From the NCBI GenBank assembly GCA_902493275.1, contig CABUOQ010000001.1, positions 1 through 64,000 of the forward strand: DNA of 64,000 nucleotides. The letters are read 5' to 3'. The notes beneath the pieces were generated by a model. That model was not told the DNA's origin, made no database searches, and saw only the letters and a list, made by a program, of their open reading frames with translations. This stretch comes from an uncultured Bacillota bacterium (lineage in GTDB: Bacteria > Bacillota_I > Bacilli_A > RFN20 > CAG-449). Below are positions 55,843-64,000 of the stretch, one piece after another (position 1 is the stretch's first letter; every line of letters starts with the position of its first letter). Position numbers and translations under genes: made by a program.

Positions 55843-55856
55843 TATAAAACTTGTCA

Positions 55857-56738
55857 TTATAGATGTTCTTTGATGATTTTAATCATCGTATTTACATCAT
55901 CTTCGTCTAACGCTGTATTAATTAATAATTGTTTAAGCGATTGTTTCTCATCAAATTCCAGTTGCGTAAGATAAAAAACAATCTCTCCGATTATCTCTGA
56001 GGAATAAAAATCAAATAAGGAATGTGGAAAAAATTTAATTTCAACCGTATTTAAAATATCAATTGCTAAGGAAATAATAGATGGAGAAACACTTGCTCGT
56101 TGAATGTAATCAACACAATCTAAATATGCTTTTCTATCTAATGGATATGCTAGCTTAATCGGATTAATTACAAGTGTCTCTTTATCAGATATTTTCACCT
56201 TAAAATTTGAATCTATCTTTTGATCGATTAAAATATATTCTAACAAAACTTTATAATCATATTTTTCATTTGAAATAAGATATTCGGAAACAACATCTAA
56301 ATAGTTGCGAATATTAATTGATGAAAGGTATTTTAAAGCTTGACTAACACAATCAACATTCTGACTATATAAATCTTTTATAAGTGATTCACGAGTGTAG
56401 TCATCTTTTTTTATTGAAAAATAATTCTTTTTGATTTCTTCTTCTAACTCGTTCATAAAATCATCAACTGTTAATGAAATAAATGGAGCCTCTTGATATT
56501 CTTTCAATACTTCTAAAGCTTGGTTTGCATCATCTTTAGCAAGATAAAAACTCACATGTTTGCCAATCAATAATACCGGTTGTACTTTTAATAAATGTTC
56601 AGCATTATTATCGATAAAATCATGTAATTTATCTTCATCAAGCATCATTATAATCACATCTAAAAGCTCAAATAGTGAGGAATCATCTTTTTTTAAGAGT
56701 AAATCTTTATATTTTTTTAATAGAACTTCATTATCCAT
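55857..56738 (-). CDS. Helical protein of unknown function (DUF3196-like)
   Basis: 293 residues, all helical, acidic, no signal or membrane segment, with repeat-like helix pairs (residues 15-110) suggesting a TPR-like solenoid. The size and character recall the DUF3196 proteins of Mollicutes and Erysipelotrichia, but I am not certain. Two remnants of its 3' end lie 5 and 7 kb away. It ends 3 bases before the next gene's region and shares an operon with tyrS. Confidence 0.6.
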   Translation of the reverse strand: MDNEVLLKKYKDLLLKKDDSSLFELLDVIIMMLDEDKLHDFIDNNAEHLLKVQPVLLIGKHVSFYLAKDDANQALEVLKEYQEAPFISLTVDDFMNELEEEIKKNYFSIKKDDYTRESLIKDLYSQNVDCVSQALKYLSSINIRNYLDVVSEYLISNEKYDYKVLLEYILIDQKIDSNFKVKISDKETLVINPIKLAYPLDRKAYLDCVDYIQRASVSPSIISLAIDILNTVEIKFFPHSLFDFYSSEIIGEIVFYLTQLEFDEKQSLKQLLINTALDEDDVNTMIKIIKEHL

Positions 56739-56741
56739 TGA

Positions 56742-57710
56742 TTAATATATTTCCTTTACTTTTGCAATAAAAAAACTCAAAGTTTTCTCATGATAATATT
56801 CTCGTGCTGTCTTTTTGTCATCAGTAACATAAATTTGATTTATATAAGGGCAATCTTTATAATATGAAGAAATAACTTTCATTGATAAAACATCACCAAA
56901 TTCTGAATATTCTCTTTCAAAGCCATCATTATATATTATACGGGCATCGCTTAAAGTACCATTAATGTATCTTTGCAATGTTGGGACTACGCCGCCTCTA
57001 TAACCAAGTGTTGGATTACCTTCAACTGATAGACCATATTTATTAGTAAATTGACTATAATATTCATCACTAGTAAAATATTTTGACATATCAAAACCAT
57101 ACAATACTTTTTCATTATTCTCAATGTAGTCATTAAAAAATAATTTCTTAAAGGAAGTACAATCACTACACGTTTCTAAATGGAAATAAACATCTATATC
57201 ACCATTTGATGAAATTAATTTATTTAATTCATCCTCATCATTTAACACATAAAAATTAGAAACGTTAATCTTAGAATTAATTAAATTATTAAACGCTATC
57301 GAAGAATTAAATATCTCACTATTTTTTTCATCATCAAAGCGCTCCTTAATATTACCATTTTCATAAAGAATAAGTGTTGGAGTTACTTTATATGGTGAAA
57401 AAGAATTATCAGGAGATAATCGCTCAGCATCAACGTTTATGCCATATATTAAGCAGTGATTCTGTTTAATATATGAATTCAAAATATTTTCAAATGAATT
57501 ACAGGAAAAACAACTGGGAGAATAAATAAATAACAAAAAAGTGTCTTCATTCATTATCTTCCCTTGCAATATATCTTTTGAAATATCAGCAAAGCTCTCA
57601 TTAAATGCTGATCCTTGTATTGTAATCATATCTTTATTAGGCATGATACTTCCTTGTTTACATCCAGTTAAGCACATCAAAACCAAAAATGGAATAATCT
57701 TTTTTTTCAT
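56742..57710 (-). CDS. Lipoprotein with two thioredoxin-like domains
   Basis: 322 residues. Lipobox LTGC (Cys at residue 17) follows a short signal peptide. The first thioredoxin-like domain has FIYSPSCFSCNSFE (CxxC), the second YFHLETCSDCTSF (CxxC). It probably handles disulfides of exported proteins. The stop overlaps the tyrS end by one base. Confidence 0.8.
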   Translation of the reverse strand: MKKKIIPFLVLMCLTGCKQGSIMPNKDMITIQGSAFNESFADISKDILQGKIMNEDTFLLFIYSPSCFSCNSFENILNSYIKQNHCLIYGINVDAERLSPDNSFSPYKVTPTLILYENGNIKERFDDEKNSEIFNSSIAFNNLINSKINVSNFYVLNDEDELNKLISSNGDIDVYFHLETCSDCTSFKKLFFNDYIENNEKVLYGFDMSKYFTSDEYYSQFTNKYGLSVEGNPTLGYRGGVVPTLQRYINGTLSDARIIYNDGFEREYSEFGDVLSMKVISSYYKDCPYINQIYVTDDKKTAREYYHEKTLSFFIAKVKEIY

Positions 57711-58945
57711 TAGAATTTTACCATTCCATATTTCTTTTTACCACGTCTAATTACGATATATTTTTCACCTATAGCCATTTGACTTGTTAAAATGACATTG
57801 CTGTCCGTAATTTTTTCACCATTAACACTAATAGCGCCACCTACAATAAATTCACGACCCTCACGCTTAGAAGAAGCAAGTTTTAATCTTATAATAGCAT
57901 CAAGCAATGTTTCATTTTCCAAAGCAGAAATGCAAGGTAAATCATTAAAGCCCATCTCAATTTCTTCTGCAGTTAGTTCTTTAATATTGCCATCAAATAA
58001 GGCTTGTGAAATTCTTAAAGCTTGTGCATATGCTTTTTCACCATGAACGAAAGTAGTTATCTCTTTAGCTAATGTTTTTTGAGCAAGTCTTTTTTCTGGC
58101 TCATTTAAGAAATCTTTTTCGATTTGATATATATCTTCTAATGGCAAAAAAGTAAATTGCTTTAAGCGCTTAATTACTTCATTATCTGGTGTATTTATCC
58201 AGAATTGATAAAATTCGTATGGTGAAGTTTTCTCTTTGTCTAACCAAACTGATTTTCCACCTTCTGATTTACCAAATTTAGTGCCATCAGATTTAAGTAT
58301 TAATGGAATAGTCATTCCATACACTTTAGCCTCAGGACCATTCTTTTTACGGATTAATTCAATTCCAGCGGTAATATTTCCCCATTGATCTTGACCACCA
58401 ATTTGAACGTTGCAATTTTCAAATTGATATAAATGATTCCAGTCTAAAGATTGTAAAATCTGATATGAAAATTCAGTATATGAAATTCCAGATTCTAGTC
58501 TTGATTTAACTGTATCTTTATTAATCATATAATTAACATTAAATTCTTTACCATAGTCACGTAAGAAATCGATTACACTAATTTTTGAAATCCAATCATA
58601 ATTATTTACAATTTTCTCAAAGCCAAAAATTTCTTTGACTTGTTTAGCTAAACATTCAGAGTTTTTCAAAGTAACACTTGGGTCGAGCATTTTTCTTTCA
58701 CCTTGCATTTTTGGATCGCCGATTAAACCGGTTGCTCCTCCAACTAACAAGATTGGGTGATGACCATGATCTTTTAATCTTTTAGCCACTAAATATGTTA
58801 CTAAATGACCAACATGAAGAGAATCACCTGTAGGATCACATCCAAGATAAAATGTCACTTTATTATTTTCTAAAAAATCTCCAAAACCTTCATCTGTGGT
58901 ATCAAAGAATAAATCTCTTTGCTTTAATTCATCAATCAATCTCAT
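57710..58945 (-). CDS. tyrS: Tyrosyl-tRNA synthetase
   Basis: 411 residues, class I. LGCDPTGDSLHVGHLV (HIGH), YQILQSLDWNHLYQ, QIGGQDQWGNI, KFGKSEGGK (KMSKS), and a C-terminal S4 domain (VGGAISVNGEKI). Preceded by a T-box leader. AGGAGG precedes the ATG. Confidence 0.98.
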   Translation of the reverse strand: MRLIDELKQRDLFFDTTDEGFGDFLENNKVTFYLGCDPTGDSLHVGHLVTYLVAKRLKDHGHHPILLVGGATGLIGDPKMQGERKMLDPSVTLKNSECLAKQVKEIFGFEKIVNNYDWISKISVIDFLRDYGKEFNVNYMINKDTVKSRLESGISYTEFSYQILQSLDWNHLYQFENCNVQIGGQDQWGNITAGIELIRKKNGPEAKVYGMTIPLILKSDGTKFGKSEGGKSVWLDKEKTSPYEFYQFWINTPDNEVIKRLKQFTFLPLEDIYQIEKDFLNEPEKRLAQKTLAKEITTFVHGEKAYAQALRISQALFDGNIKELTAEEIEMGFNDLPCISALENETLLDAIIRLKLASSKREGREFIVGGAISVNGEKITDSNVILTSQMAIGEKYIVIRRGKKKYGMVKF

Positions 58946-58959
58946 ATTATTCCTCCTAA

Positions 58960-59180
58960 AAAATAAAAAGCGCCTTAGAAATTTCTAAGGACGCATCTAA
59001 GATACGCGGTACCACCTTAGTTCTAGCAATGCTAGCCCTCTTTAATTAAGTTTCTCCAAAGTGTATTTCATTAACTGATCAACAATGATTTTCACCATCC
59101 ATCATCTCTCTAAATTCTTAATCAGATAACTACTTATCTTTTTCATAGAAACAATCTTTCGATTAATCTTATTTTAAAAG
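58960..59180 (-). promoter_or_regulatory. T-box riboswitch of tyrS
   Basis: The minus strand shows the stem I motif AGAGAGATGATGGATGGTG, a TAC (Tyr) at the specifier position (GAAATACACTTTGG), the antiterminator AAGGTGGTACCGCG, and a strong terminator GCGTCCTTAGAA/TTTCTAAGGCGC with a T-run. The specifier matches the gene. Confidence 0.93.
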
Positions 59181-59217
59181 GAATTTTATCCTTAATCAAT
59201 AGATTTATTAATTAGAA

Positions 59218-59685
59218 TTAATTTTGAGTTAGGTCCGCTAAGTCAAAATTTAAAACTTTTTTTAAATCATCAATGTTAAGGGAAACTTGATAGCCGACTC
59301 TTCCTCCTGAAATAAAAATACTTTCAAACAAAATCGCACTTTCATCAATATAAGTTGGAAAGGTTTTCTTCATTAATAAAGGTGAGCATCCTCCATGAAT
59401 ATATCCAGTTATCGAAAGCAAATCTTTTTGTTTAATCATCTCTATCGATTTAACATTAGCTATTTTCGCTGCCTTTTTTAGCGATAACGTACAATTTACT
59501 GGTACGCAAAATACATAGTAATTCTTATCACTTCCTATAGTCACTAACGTTTTAAAAACTTGCTCAGGATTTTCTTTTAAAATATTTGCAATTTTTTCAC
59601 CATCAGTTAGTGATGAATCATATTCATATTCTTGATGAGGAATATGATTTATATCTAAAAATCTCATTACATTTGTCTTATTCAT
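59218..59685 (-). CDS. ybaK: Cys-tRNA(Pro)/Cys-tRNA(Cys) deacylase YbaK
   Basis: 155 residues, trans-editing enzyme that clears mischarged tRNA. Motifs FKTLVT near residue 43, FCVPVNCTLSLKKAAK and GYIHGGCSPLLMKK match the YbaK/EbsC family, with the conserved lysine in FKTLV. Confidence 0.93.
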   Translation of the reverse strand: MNKTNVMRFLDINHIPHQEYEYDSSLTDGEKIANILKENPEQVFKTLVTIGSDKNYYVFCVPVNCTLSLKKAAKIANVKSIEMIKQKDLLSITGYIHGGCSPLLMKKTFPTYIDESAILFESIFISGGRVGYQVSLNIDDLKKVLNFDLADLTQN

Positions 59686-59778
59686 AATATAAATATAGAT
59701 ATTTATCTTTAGTATTTCAATTAAATAACTTGTATTTAATTATTTAAATAATTAATATTTAACTAGGAGATGACTATT

Positions 59779-61149
59779 ATGTATTCAAAAAATATTTACA
59801 AAAAAATAACTTCTGAAAAAACAGAGTTAATTACTCAATTCGGTGAGGATTATAAAGAATTCCTTTCTAAAGGTAAAACAGAAAGATTATGCGTTGAACA
59901 AGCTGAAAAAGCTGCGATTATTGCTGGATTTAAACCACTTGACGCATTCAAAGAAACTGGATTAAAATCTGGTGATAAAGTCTATTTAAAAAATAAAAAT
60001 AAGAACATCGTTTTATTTAAAATCGGCAGAAAAGCTTTAACTGCAGGAATGAGAATATTAGGAGCTCATATTGATTCACCACGTCTTGATGTCAAACAAA
60101 ATCCTCTATATGAAAAAAATGGTTTTGCTTTATTAGACACCCATTACTATGGTGGAATAAAAAAATATCAATGGGTTACAATTCCTCTAGCCATTCATGG
60201 TGTAATTATTAAAAAAGACTTAACTGAAGTCAAAGTCGATATCGGTGATAATGAAAATGATCCAGTATTTGGCATTTCTGATTTATTAATTCACCTTGCA
60301 CAAGATCAATTACAAAAAACTGCTAGCAAAGTAATTGAAGGCGAAGACTTAGATTTAACCATCGCTTCTATTCCTCTTGATGGCGCAGAAAAAGAAGCTG
60401 TCAAAGCTAATGTTTTAAAACTTTTAAATGAAAAATACGGAGTTGAAGAAGAAGATTTTCTCTCATCTGAATTAGAAATCGTTCCAGCTGGTAAAGCACG
60501 TGATTATGGACTAGATCGTTCGATGATTGCAGGATACGGACATGATGATCGCGTTTGTGCTTATACATCTTTAAGAGCAATATTAGATATCGGTGAAGTT
60601 GATGATACTGCTTGCTGTATCTTAGTTGATAAAGAAGAAATCGGATCAGTCGGCGCTACTGGCGCGCAATCATTATTCTTTGAAAACGCTATCGCTGAAC
60701 TTTTATCTTTGATGGGTCAAACATCATACCTTGATTTGAAACACGCTTTAGAAAATGCCAAGATGTTATCAAGTGATGTTTCTGCTGGTTTTGATCCATT
60801 ATACCCTTCGGTAAATGACCCTAAAAATGCTTGTTATTTAGGAAATGGTATCGTTTTTAATAAATATACGGGTTCACGTGGAAAATCTGGCTCAAATGAT
60901 GCTAATCCAGAGTATTTTGCTTGGGTTAGAAATATCATGGATAGTGCCAATGTTCACTTCCAAACCGCAGAATTAGGTCGTGTTGACCAAGGTGGCGGTG
61001 GAACAATCGCCTATATTTTGGGAAATTATAATATGAACGTAGTAGATGCAGGAGTTGCAGTATTTAATATGCACTCTCCAATGGAAATTGTTTCTAAAGC
61101 TGACGTCTATGAAACTTATCTTGCTTATAAAGCATTCTTAGGTAATTAG
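59779..61149 (+). CDS. M18-family aminopeptidase
   Basis: 456 residues; zinc aminopeptidase forming large dodecamers. Metal ligands are in GAHIDSPRLDVK (H), MIAGYGHDDRVCAY (D), DKEEIGSVGATG (E) and FNMHSPMEIVSKADVYET (H). I chose the ATG at 59779 (MYSKN), with AGGAG about 9 bases upstream; an ATG three codons earlier is only one base from that site. Likely cytoplasmic peptide recycling. Confidence 0.95.
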   Translation: MYSKNIYKKITSEKTELITQFGEDYKEFLSKGKTERLCVEQAEKAAIIAGFKPLDAFKETGLKSGDKVYLKNKNKNIVLFKIGRKALTAGMRILGAHIDSPRLDVKQNPLYEKNGFALLDTHYYGGIKKYQWVTIPLAIHGVIIKKDLTEVKVDIGDNENDPVFGISDLLIHLAQDQLQKTASKVIEGEDLDLTIASIPLDGAEKEAVKANVLKLLNEKYGVEEEDFLSSELEIVPAGKARDYGLDRSMIAGYGHDDRVCAYTSLRAILDIGEVDDTACCILVDKEEIGSVGATGAQSLFFENAIAELLSLMGQTSYLDLKHALENAKMLSSDVSAGFDPLYPSVNDPKNACYLGNGIVFNKYTGSRGKSGSNDANPEYFAWVRNIMDSANVHFQTAELGRVDQGGGGTIAYILGNYNMNVVDAGVAVFNMHSPMEIVSKADVYETYLAYKAFLGN

Positions 61150-61152
61150 ACG

Positions 61153-62256
61153 ATGAAGTTTAAGAATAAATTATTTTCAATTGTTTCGATAGTTTTGCTA
61201 TCTTCATGTGCAATTAATATCAATTTAGGAATCAATAGTTCTTCATCTAGTCAATCGCTTAGTAGTAACTCTTCAATTAGTGTTTCAACGGATGTTTCTT
61301 CTACTAATTCTAGCAATCAAGATAGTAGCAGTGAAATCAGTTCATCATCAATCGAATCTAGTAGCAGTTCTTCATCTGAAGTTTCTAGTTCATCATCAAT
61401 TGAGTCTAGTAGCAGTTCTTCATCTAGTGAAGAATTAACTTATGATCCATATACTGATGTCACTTTTGATGATTTTTATGCCTCTTATACCCCTGCCACT
61501 AGTTATAAAGATGCCTATTATCGTACACAACATGGATTTATGTCTGGATCAATCGCTGAAACTCAAGACGGATATTATCCTCACGCTAATAATAAATATA
61601 CCGAAAATGATAAATATGTAAAAATTAGCGATGGTAAATATACTTATCGTGATGATGGTGGCTATGAATCTTTTGTTATTAATGGCACCGATACTAAAAT
61701 TTATTATGGTGGAGGTTATATTCTTTTAGAAGAAGTAGCCGCGTACATTCAAGCTTTTGGGGAAGTTCCACCAAATAATAACTACGATAAAGGTTCTTCT
61801 GGCAAACAAGAAGCCATTGCTACTTGGGGAAGATATGGAAGAGTTAATGTTGGATATTTTTCTGGCGATACCTCAAAATATAAATATGAACCACTCTTAC
61901 CTGAATTAAGCACTAAATCTTATATTGAAACTGATATCGGAAGTTTAGGTGGATTTGATTGCAATGGCACGGTATCTCCTTATTACGATAATGGAAGAAT
62001 TAATCGTGGTGTTTGTAGAATTGTCTATACTTCAACATATAAAAATGGAACGCCGATAAAAGACATAAAAGAGCGTCATGTTTTCTATACCTACAATCAC
62101 TATAATGATTTCCAAGAATATCTTAATTATGACTGTGGATGGGGCACTAGATTCGGTAATGAATCCGCTGGAAATAATTATAATTATTATAATCCATCTA
62201 ATCCGCCATCTGATTATCCAAATGTAGTCTTAAAAAAATTGAGCGAGGTTCTATAA
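61153..62256 (+). CDS. Lipoprotein with Ser-rich linker and barnase-like ribonuclease domain
   Basis: 367 residues. Signal peptide with lipobox LLSSC (C19), then a serine-rich stalk (residues 29-93), then a domain (about 100-330). The part from 190 matches microbial ribonucleases of the barnase type: VAAYIQAFGEVPPN (like barnase VADYLQTYHKLPDN), IETDIG with E259 (barnase E73), NRGVCRIVYTS with R285 and R289 (R83 and R87), and TYNHYNDF with H316 (H102). So all four catalytic residues appear present. It would act outside the cell, tethered to the membrane. It starts 3 bases after the M18 gene. No barstar-like inhibitor is visible. The match is by eye. Confidence 0.7.
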   Translation: MKFKNKLFSIVSIVLLSSCAININLGINSSSSSQSLSSNSSISVSTDVSSTNSSNQDSSSEISSSSIESSSSSSSEVSSSSSIESSSSSSSSEELTYDPYTDVTFDDFYASYTPATSYKDAYYRTQHGFMSGSIAETQDGYYPHANNKYTENDKYVKISDGKYTYRDDGGYESFVINGTDTKIYYGGGYILLEEVAAYIQAFGEVPPNNNYDKGSSGKQEAIATWGRYGRVNVGYFSGDTSKYKYEPLLPELSTKSYIETDIGSLGGFDCNGTVSPYYDNGRINRGVCRIVYTSTYKNGTPIKDIKERHVFYTYNHYNDFQEYLNYDCGWGTRFGNESAGNNYNYYNPSNPPSDYPNVVLKKLSEVL

Positions 62257-62272
62257 CGAACTTCGCTCTTTT
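62241..62272. terminator. Bidirectional terminator with both stop codons in the loop
   Basis: GAGCGAGGTTC and GAACTTCGCTC form an 11-base stem with one G-T mismatch. The six-base loop holds the stop codons of the converging genes, and T-runs lie on both sides. Confidence 0.8.
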
Positions 62273-63486
62273 GCTTGCGCTAACATTAATTTAATACGGT
62301 TTTCTTGATTGACTTTTGTTGCTCCTGGATCATAATCAATAGCAACGATATTGGCTTGTGGATAATTCTTTTTTATCACTCTTTGCATACCTTTTGAGAC
62401 AATGTGATTAGGTAAACATCCAAAGGGTTGACACGATACAATATTTGGACATCCACTTTCAACAAGCATTGCCATTTCCGCTGGAATAAGCCATCCTTCG
62501 CCCATCACAACCCCTTCTGAAATAAATGTATTCGCCGCTTTTTTTAATTTTTCAAAATCATGAAAAGGCTCAAATGAACTATATTTACTCACGACCTTAT
62601 TGACTTTCTTTTGCATAGAATACATGATTTTATATTCTAATTTATATATAAACGCCAGTTTATTTTTGTTTTTATATTGACGATGATTCCAAATGGTTGC
62701 ATCGGCTGAATACATCACAAAATCCATCAATGAGGGCACTACGACTTCACAATCTACACTATGTAAGAAATCTTCGAGATGATTATTGGCAAGTGGTGAA
62801 TATTTTGCATATATTTCACCTACAATTCCCACCTTTATCTTTGTTTCTTTCTTAGTTGGAATCGATGAAAAATCGATTGCAATTTCTTTGGCAATTCGAT
62901 AAAGGTGGCGATACTTTTTATGATTTAAATATTCTTTTAATTTATCATTCCATTTATCTAACATTTTTTTACTATCGCCTTTATTTATCTCATAAGGTAA
63001 TACTTGATTATAAAATGACATCAAAATATCCCCATAAAAAACGGATAATAACATTTCTAAAAGATTAGTTGTCGTTAACTTAAAGCCAGAATTTTCATCT
63101 TTTTCTAATCCAGAAAAATTTAACGAGATAACTGGAATTTGTGGATAGACATTTGCGATGGCTTTTCTAATTAAGTTAATGTAATTAGATGCTCGACATC
63201 CGCCTCCAGTTTGAGTCATGATAAAGGCTACTTTATTTTCATCGTATTTACCACTTTTCATCGCATCGATAAATTGTCCAACAACTAATAACGCTGGATA
63301 ACAAGCATCATTATGAACATTTTTCAAACCCTCATCGATGACACTTCGAGATGAATTTCTAAGGCATTCAATCTTATAACCACTCTTTTCAAAAACATTT
63401 TTAAATAAGCCTAGATGGATTGGTAACATATCTGGGACAAGTATAGTATGAGTTTGCTTCATTTGCTTAGTAAATTGCGGATACAT
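62251..63486 (-). CDS. Acyl-CoA dehydratase activase-related protein (COG3581-like)
   Basis: 411 residues. Conserved CYPALLVVGQFIDA and QTGGGCRASNYI supply cysteines probably binding an Fe-S cluster. GEIYAKYSPLANNHLEDFL and SCQPFGCLPNHI follow. These belong to the 2-hydroxyacyl-CoA dehydratase/activase-related family with benzoyl-CoA reductase relatives. The true substrate is unknown in most Firmicutes. It starts 2 bases after the partner gene; in related bacteria the parts may be fused. Confidence 0.8.
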   Translation of the reverse strand: MYPQFTKQMKQTHTILVPDMLPIHLGLFKNVFEKSGYKIECLRNSSRSVIDEGLKNVHNDACYPALLVVGQFIDAMKSGKYDENKVAFIMTQTGGGCRASNYINLIRKAIANVYPQIPVISLNFSGLEKDENSGFKLTTTNLLEMLLSVFYGDILMSFYNQVLPYEINKGDSKKMLDKWNDKLKEYLNHKKYRHLYRIAKEIAIDFSSIPTKKETKIKVGIVGEIYAKYSPLANNHLEDFLHSVDCEVVVPSLMDFVMYSADATIWNHRQYKNKNKLAFIYKLEYKIMYSMQKKVNKVVSKYSSFEPFHDFEKLKKAANTFISEGVVMGEGWLIPAEMAMLVESGCPNIVSCQPFGCLPNHIVSKGMQRVIKKNYPQANIVAIDYDPGATKVNQENRIKLMLAQAKERSSL

Positions 63487-63488
63487 TT

Positions 63489-64000
63489 TTACACCTCGAC
63501 TTTTTCCTTGACACTTTCTTCATCCATCGCCGCTAATAGGCTTCTAATACGGATTTTTAAAGCCCCTAAATTATTAATTTCATCGATTTTTAATTGAGTA
63601 TATAATTTATTATTACTCTCTAAAAAATAACGTAATTCATCAGTAGTTATCGCATCTATTCCACATCCAAATGAAACCAATTGAATCATCTGCATATCAC
63701 TTTGATTAATAACATAATTAGCCGCCTTAAATAGACGAGAATGATATGTCCATTGATTAAGAATTCCTAATGATGGTGTATGACTTTTATAAGCGAGATA
63801 ATCCTCACTTAAAACCATCAATCCTAATGAAGATATATAGCGAGAAATACCATGATTAATCTCTGGGTCGATGTGATATGGTCGACCCGCTAAAACAATA
63901 ATCTTTTTATTATTTGCCCGAGCAAATGATAAATATTCATCACCTTTAATAACGATTTTATGATGATAATTATCTAATTCTTGATAACCCTTATTAAGTG
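63489..64000 (-). CDS. Acyl-CoA dehydratase activase-related protein, C-terminal part (DUF2229/COG3580-like)
   Basis: The reading frame stays open to the right edge, so only the last 170 residues are present. Visible: IVLAGRPYHIDPEINHGISR, VSFGCGIDAITTDEL, and KIDEINNLGALKIRIRSL, the hallmark end of DUF2229 proteins. Any short start near 63821 is internal. The full protein should contain BadF-type ATPase modules further upstream. Confidence 0.85.
   Translation of the reverse strand, partial: LNKGYQELDNYHHKIVIKGDEYLSFARANNKKIIVLAGRPYHIDPEINHGISRYISSLGLMVLSEDYLAYKSHTPSLGILNQWTYHSRLFKAANYVINQSDMQMIQLVSFGCGIDAITTDELRYFLESNNKLYTQLKIDEINNLGALKIRIRSLLAAMDEESVKEKVEV

Noticed and set aside
61230..61440. 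Serine-codon repeats as a possible CRISPR or tandem repeat array
   Set aside because: The repeats are short irregular TCT/AGT serine codons inside the lipoprotein stalk. No spacer-repeat pattern exists.
62251..63491. Frameshift splitting one long activase-related gene
   Set aside because: The second gene has its own ATG and a GAGGTG ribosome binding site directly after the first gene's stop, so two separate genes are more likely.
1..64000. Use of TGA for tryptophan, as in Mollicutes
   Set aside because: TGA ends several genes at sensible positions (for example at 20324, 7760 and 10045) and tryptophan is coded by TGG, so the standard bacterial code holds.
61153..64000. Barstar-like inhibitor gene near the barnase-like lipoprotein
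   Set aside because: Following genes are acyl-CoA dehydratase activase-related, and no small acidic frame of the right size is seen on either strand.

Overview
The window comes from a low-GC, Gram-positive, spore-forming bacterium of the Bacilli, probably an uncultured relative of Erysipelotrichia or the mollicute-like Bacilli. The base composition is very AT-rich. TGA is used as a stop (for example at the end of the gene at 20324..21247), so the standard bacterial code applies. Sporulation genes sit in the same order as in Bacillus subtilis: spoIIGA-sigE-sigG, spoIVFA-spoIVFB, spoVB, spoVID-ysxE and the spoVD/spoVE loci. MurE carries a DNPR motif, which suggests meso-diaminopimelate peptidoglycan.

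Layout. (1) Positions 1-12.4 kb hold the end of the division and cell-wall (dcw) cluster, read on the minus strand: murE-mraY-murD-ftsW/spoVE-murG-murB-divIB-ftsA-ftsZ, then spoIIGA-sigE-sigG-sepF. (2) Positions 12.4-24.4 kb hold an unusual block placed between murE and the penicillin-binding protein gene that normally lies next to it. An eight-gene, tightly packed operon (24411 down to 16785) encodes a RuvB-like ATPase, a zinc-ribbon trypsin-like protease, an SPFH-like zinc-ribbon protein, three helical proteins and two AAA ATPases. Two of the helical proteins resemble ESCRT-III, and both AAA ATPases resemble Vps4 with MIT-like N-termini. After a terminator comes a two-gene unit: a 12-TM membrane-anchored McrB-type AAA and a zinc-ribbon protein with a possible PD-(D/E)XK core. 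This looks like an undescribed ESCRT-like membrane-remodelling system inside the division cluster, and it is the main discovery candidate. (3) Positions 24.5-30.7 kb carry the class B PBP (spoVD/ftsI), recJ and secDF.

(4) Positions 30.8-39.6 kb carry spoVB, a YetF-like gene, a YrzE-like gene, ruvAB, obg, rpmA, prp, rplU with its L21 leader, spoIVFAB and radC. A 56-residue peptide with a double-glycine leader overlaps radC. (5) Positions 39.6-48.7 kb carry valS with a T-box, a small membrane protein, ysxE, spoVID, ysxC, lon and tig. (6) Positions 48.7-55.9 kb are an accessory island: two near-duplicate lipoproteins, a 906-residue secreted metalloprotease, two decayed copies of one insertion sequence, and repeated fragments of a neighbouring gene. 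(7) Positions 55.9-64 kb carry a helical protein, a lipoprotein with two thioredoxin-like domains, tyrS with a T-box, ybaK, an M18 aminopeptidase, a lipoprotein ending in a barnase-like ribonuclease domain, and two acyl-CoA dehydratase activase-related genes, the last running off the right edge.

Together the genes describe a cell that divides with FtsZ, makes spores, and appears to have an extra ATPase-driven membrane machine. The SepF here is only the core domain and FtsA lacks an obvious membrane-binding tail, so the link between FtsZ and the membrane may also be unusual. Functional statements for the ESCRT-like block are inference from motifs and gene order. Profile searches and structure prediction would decide them.
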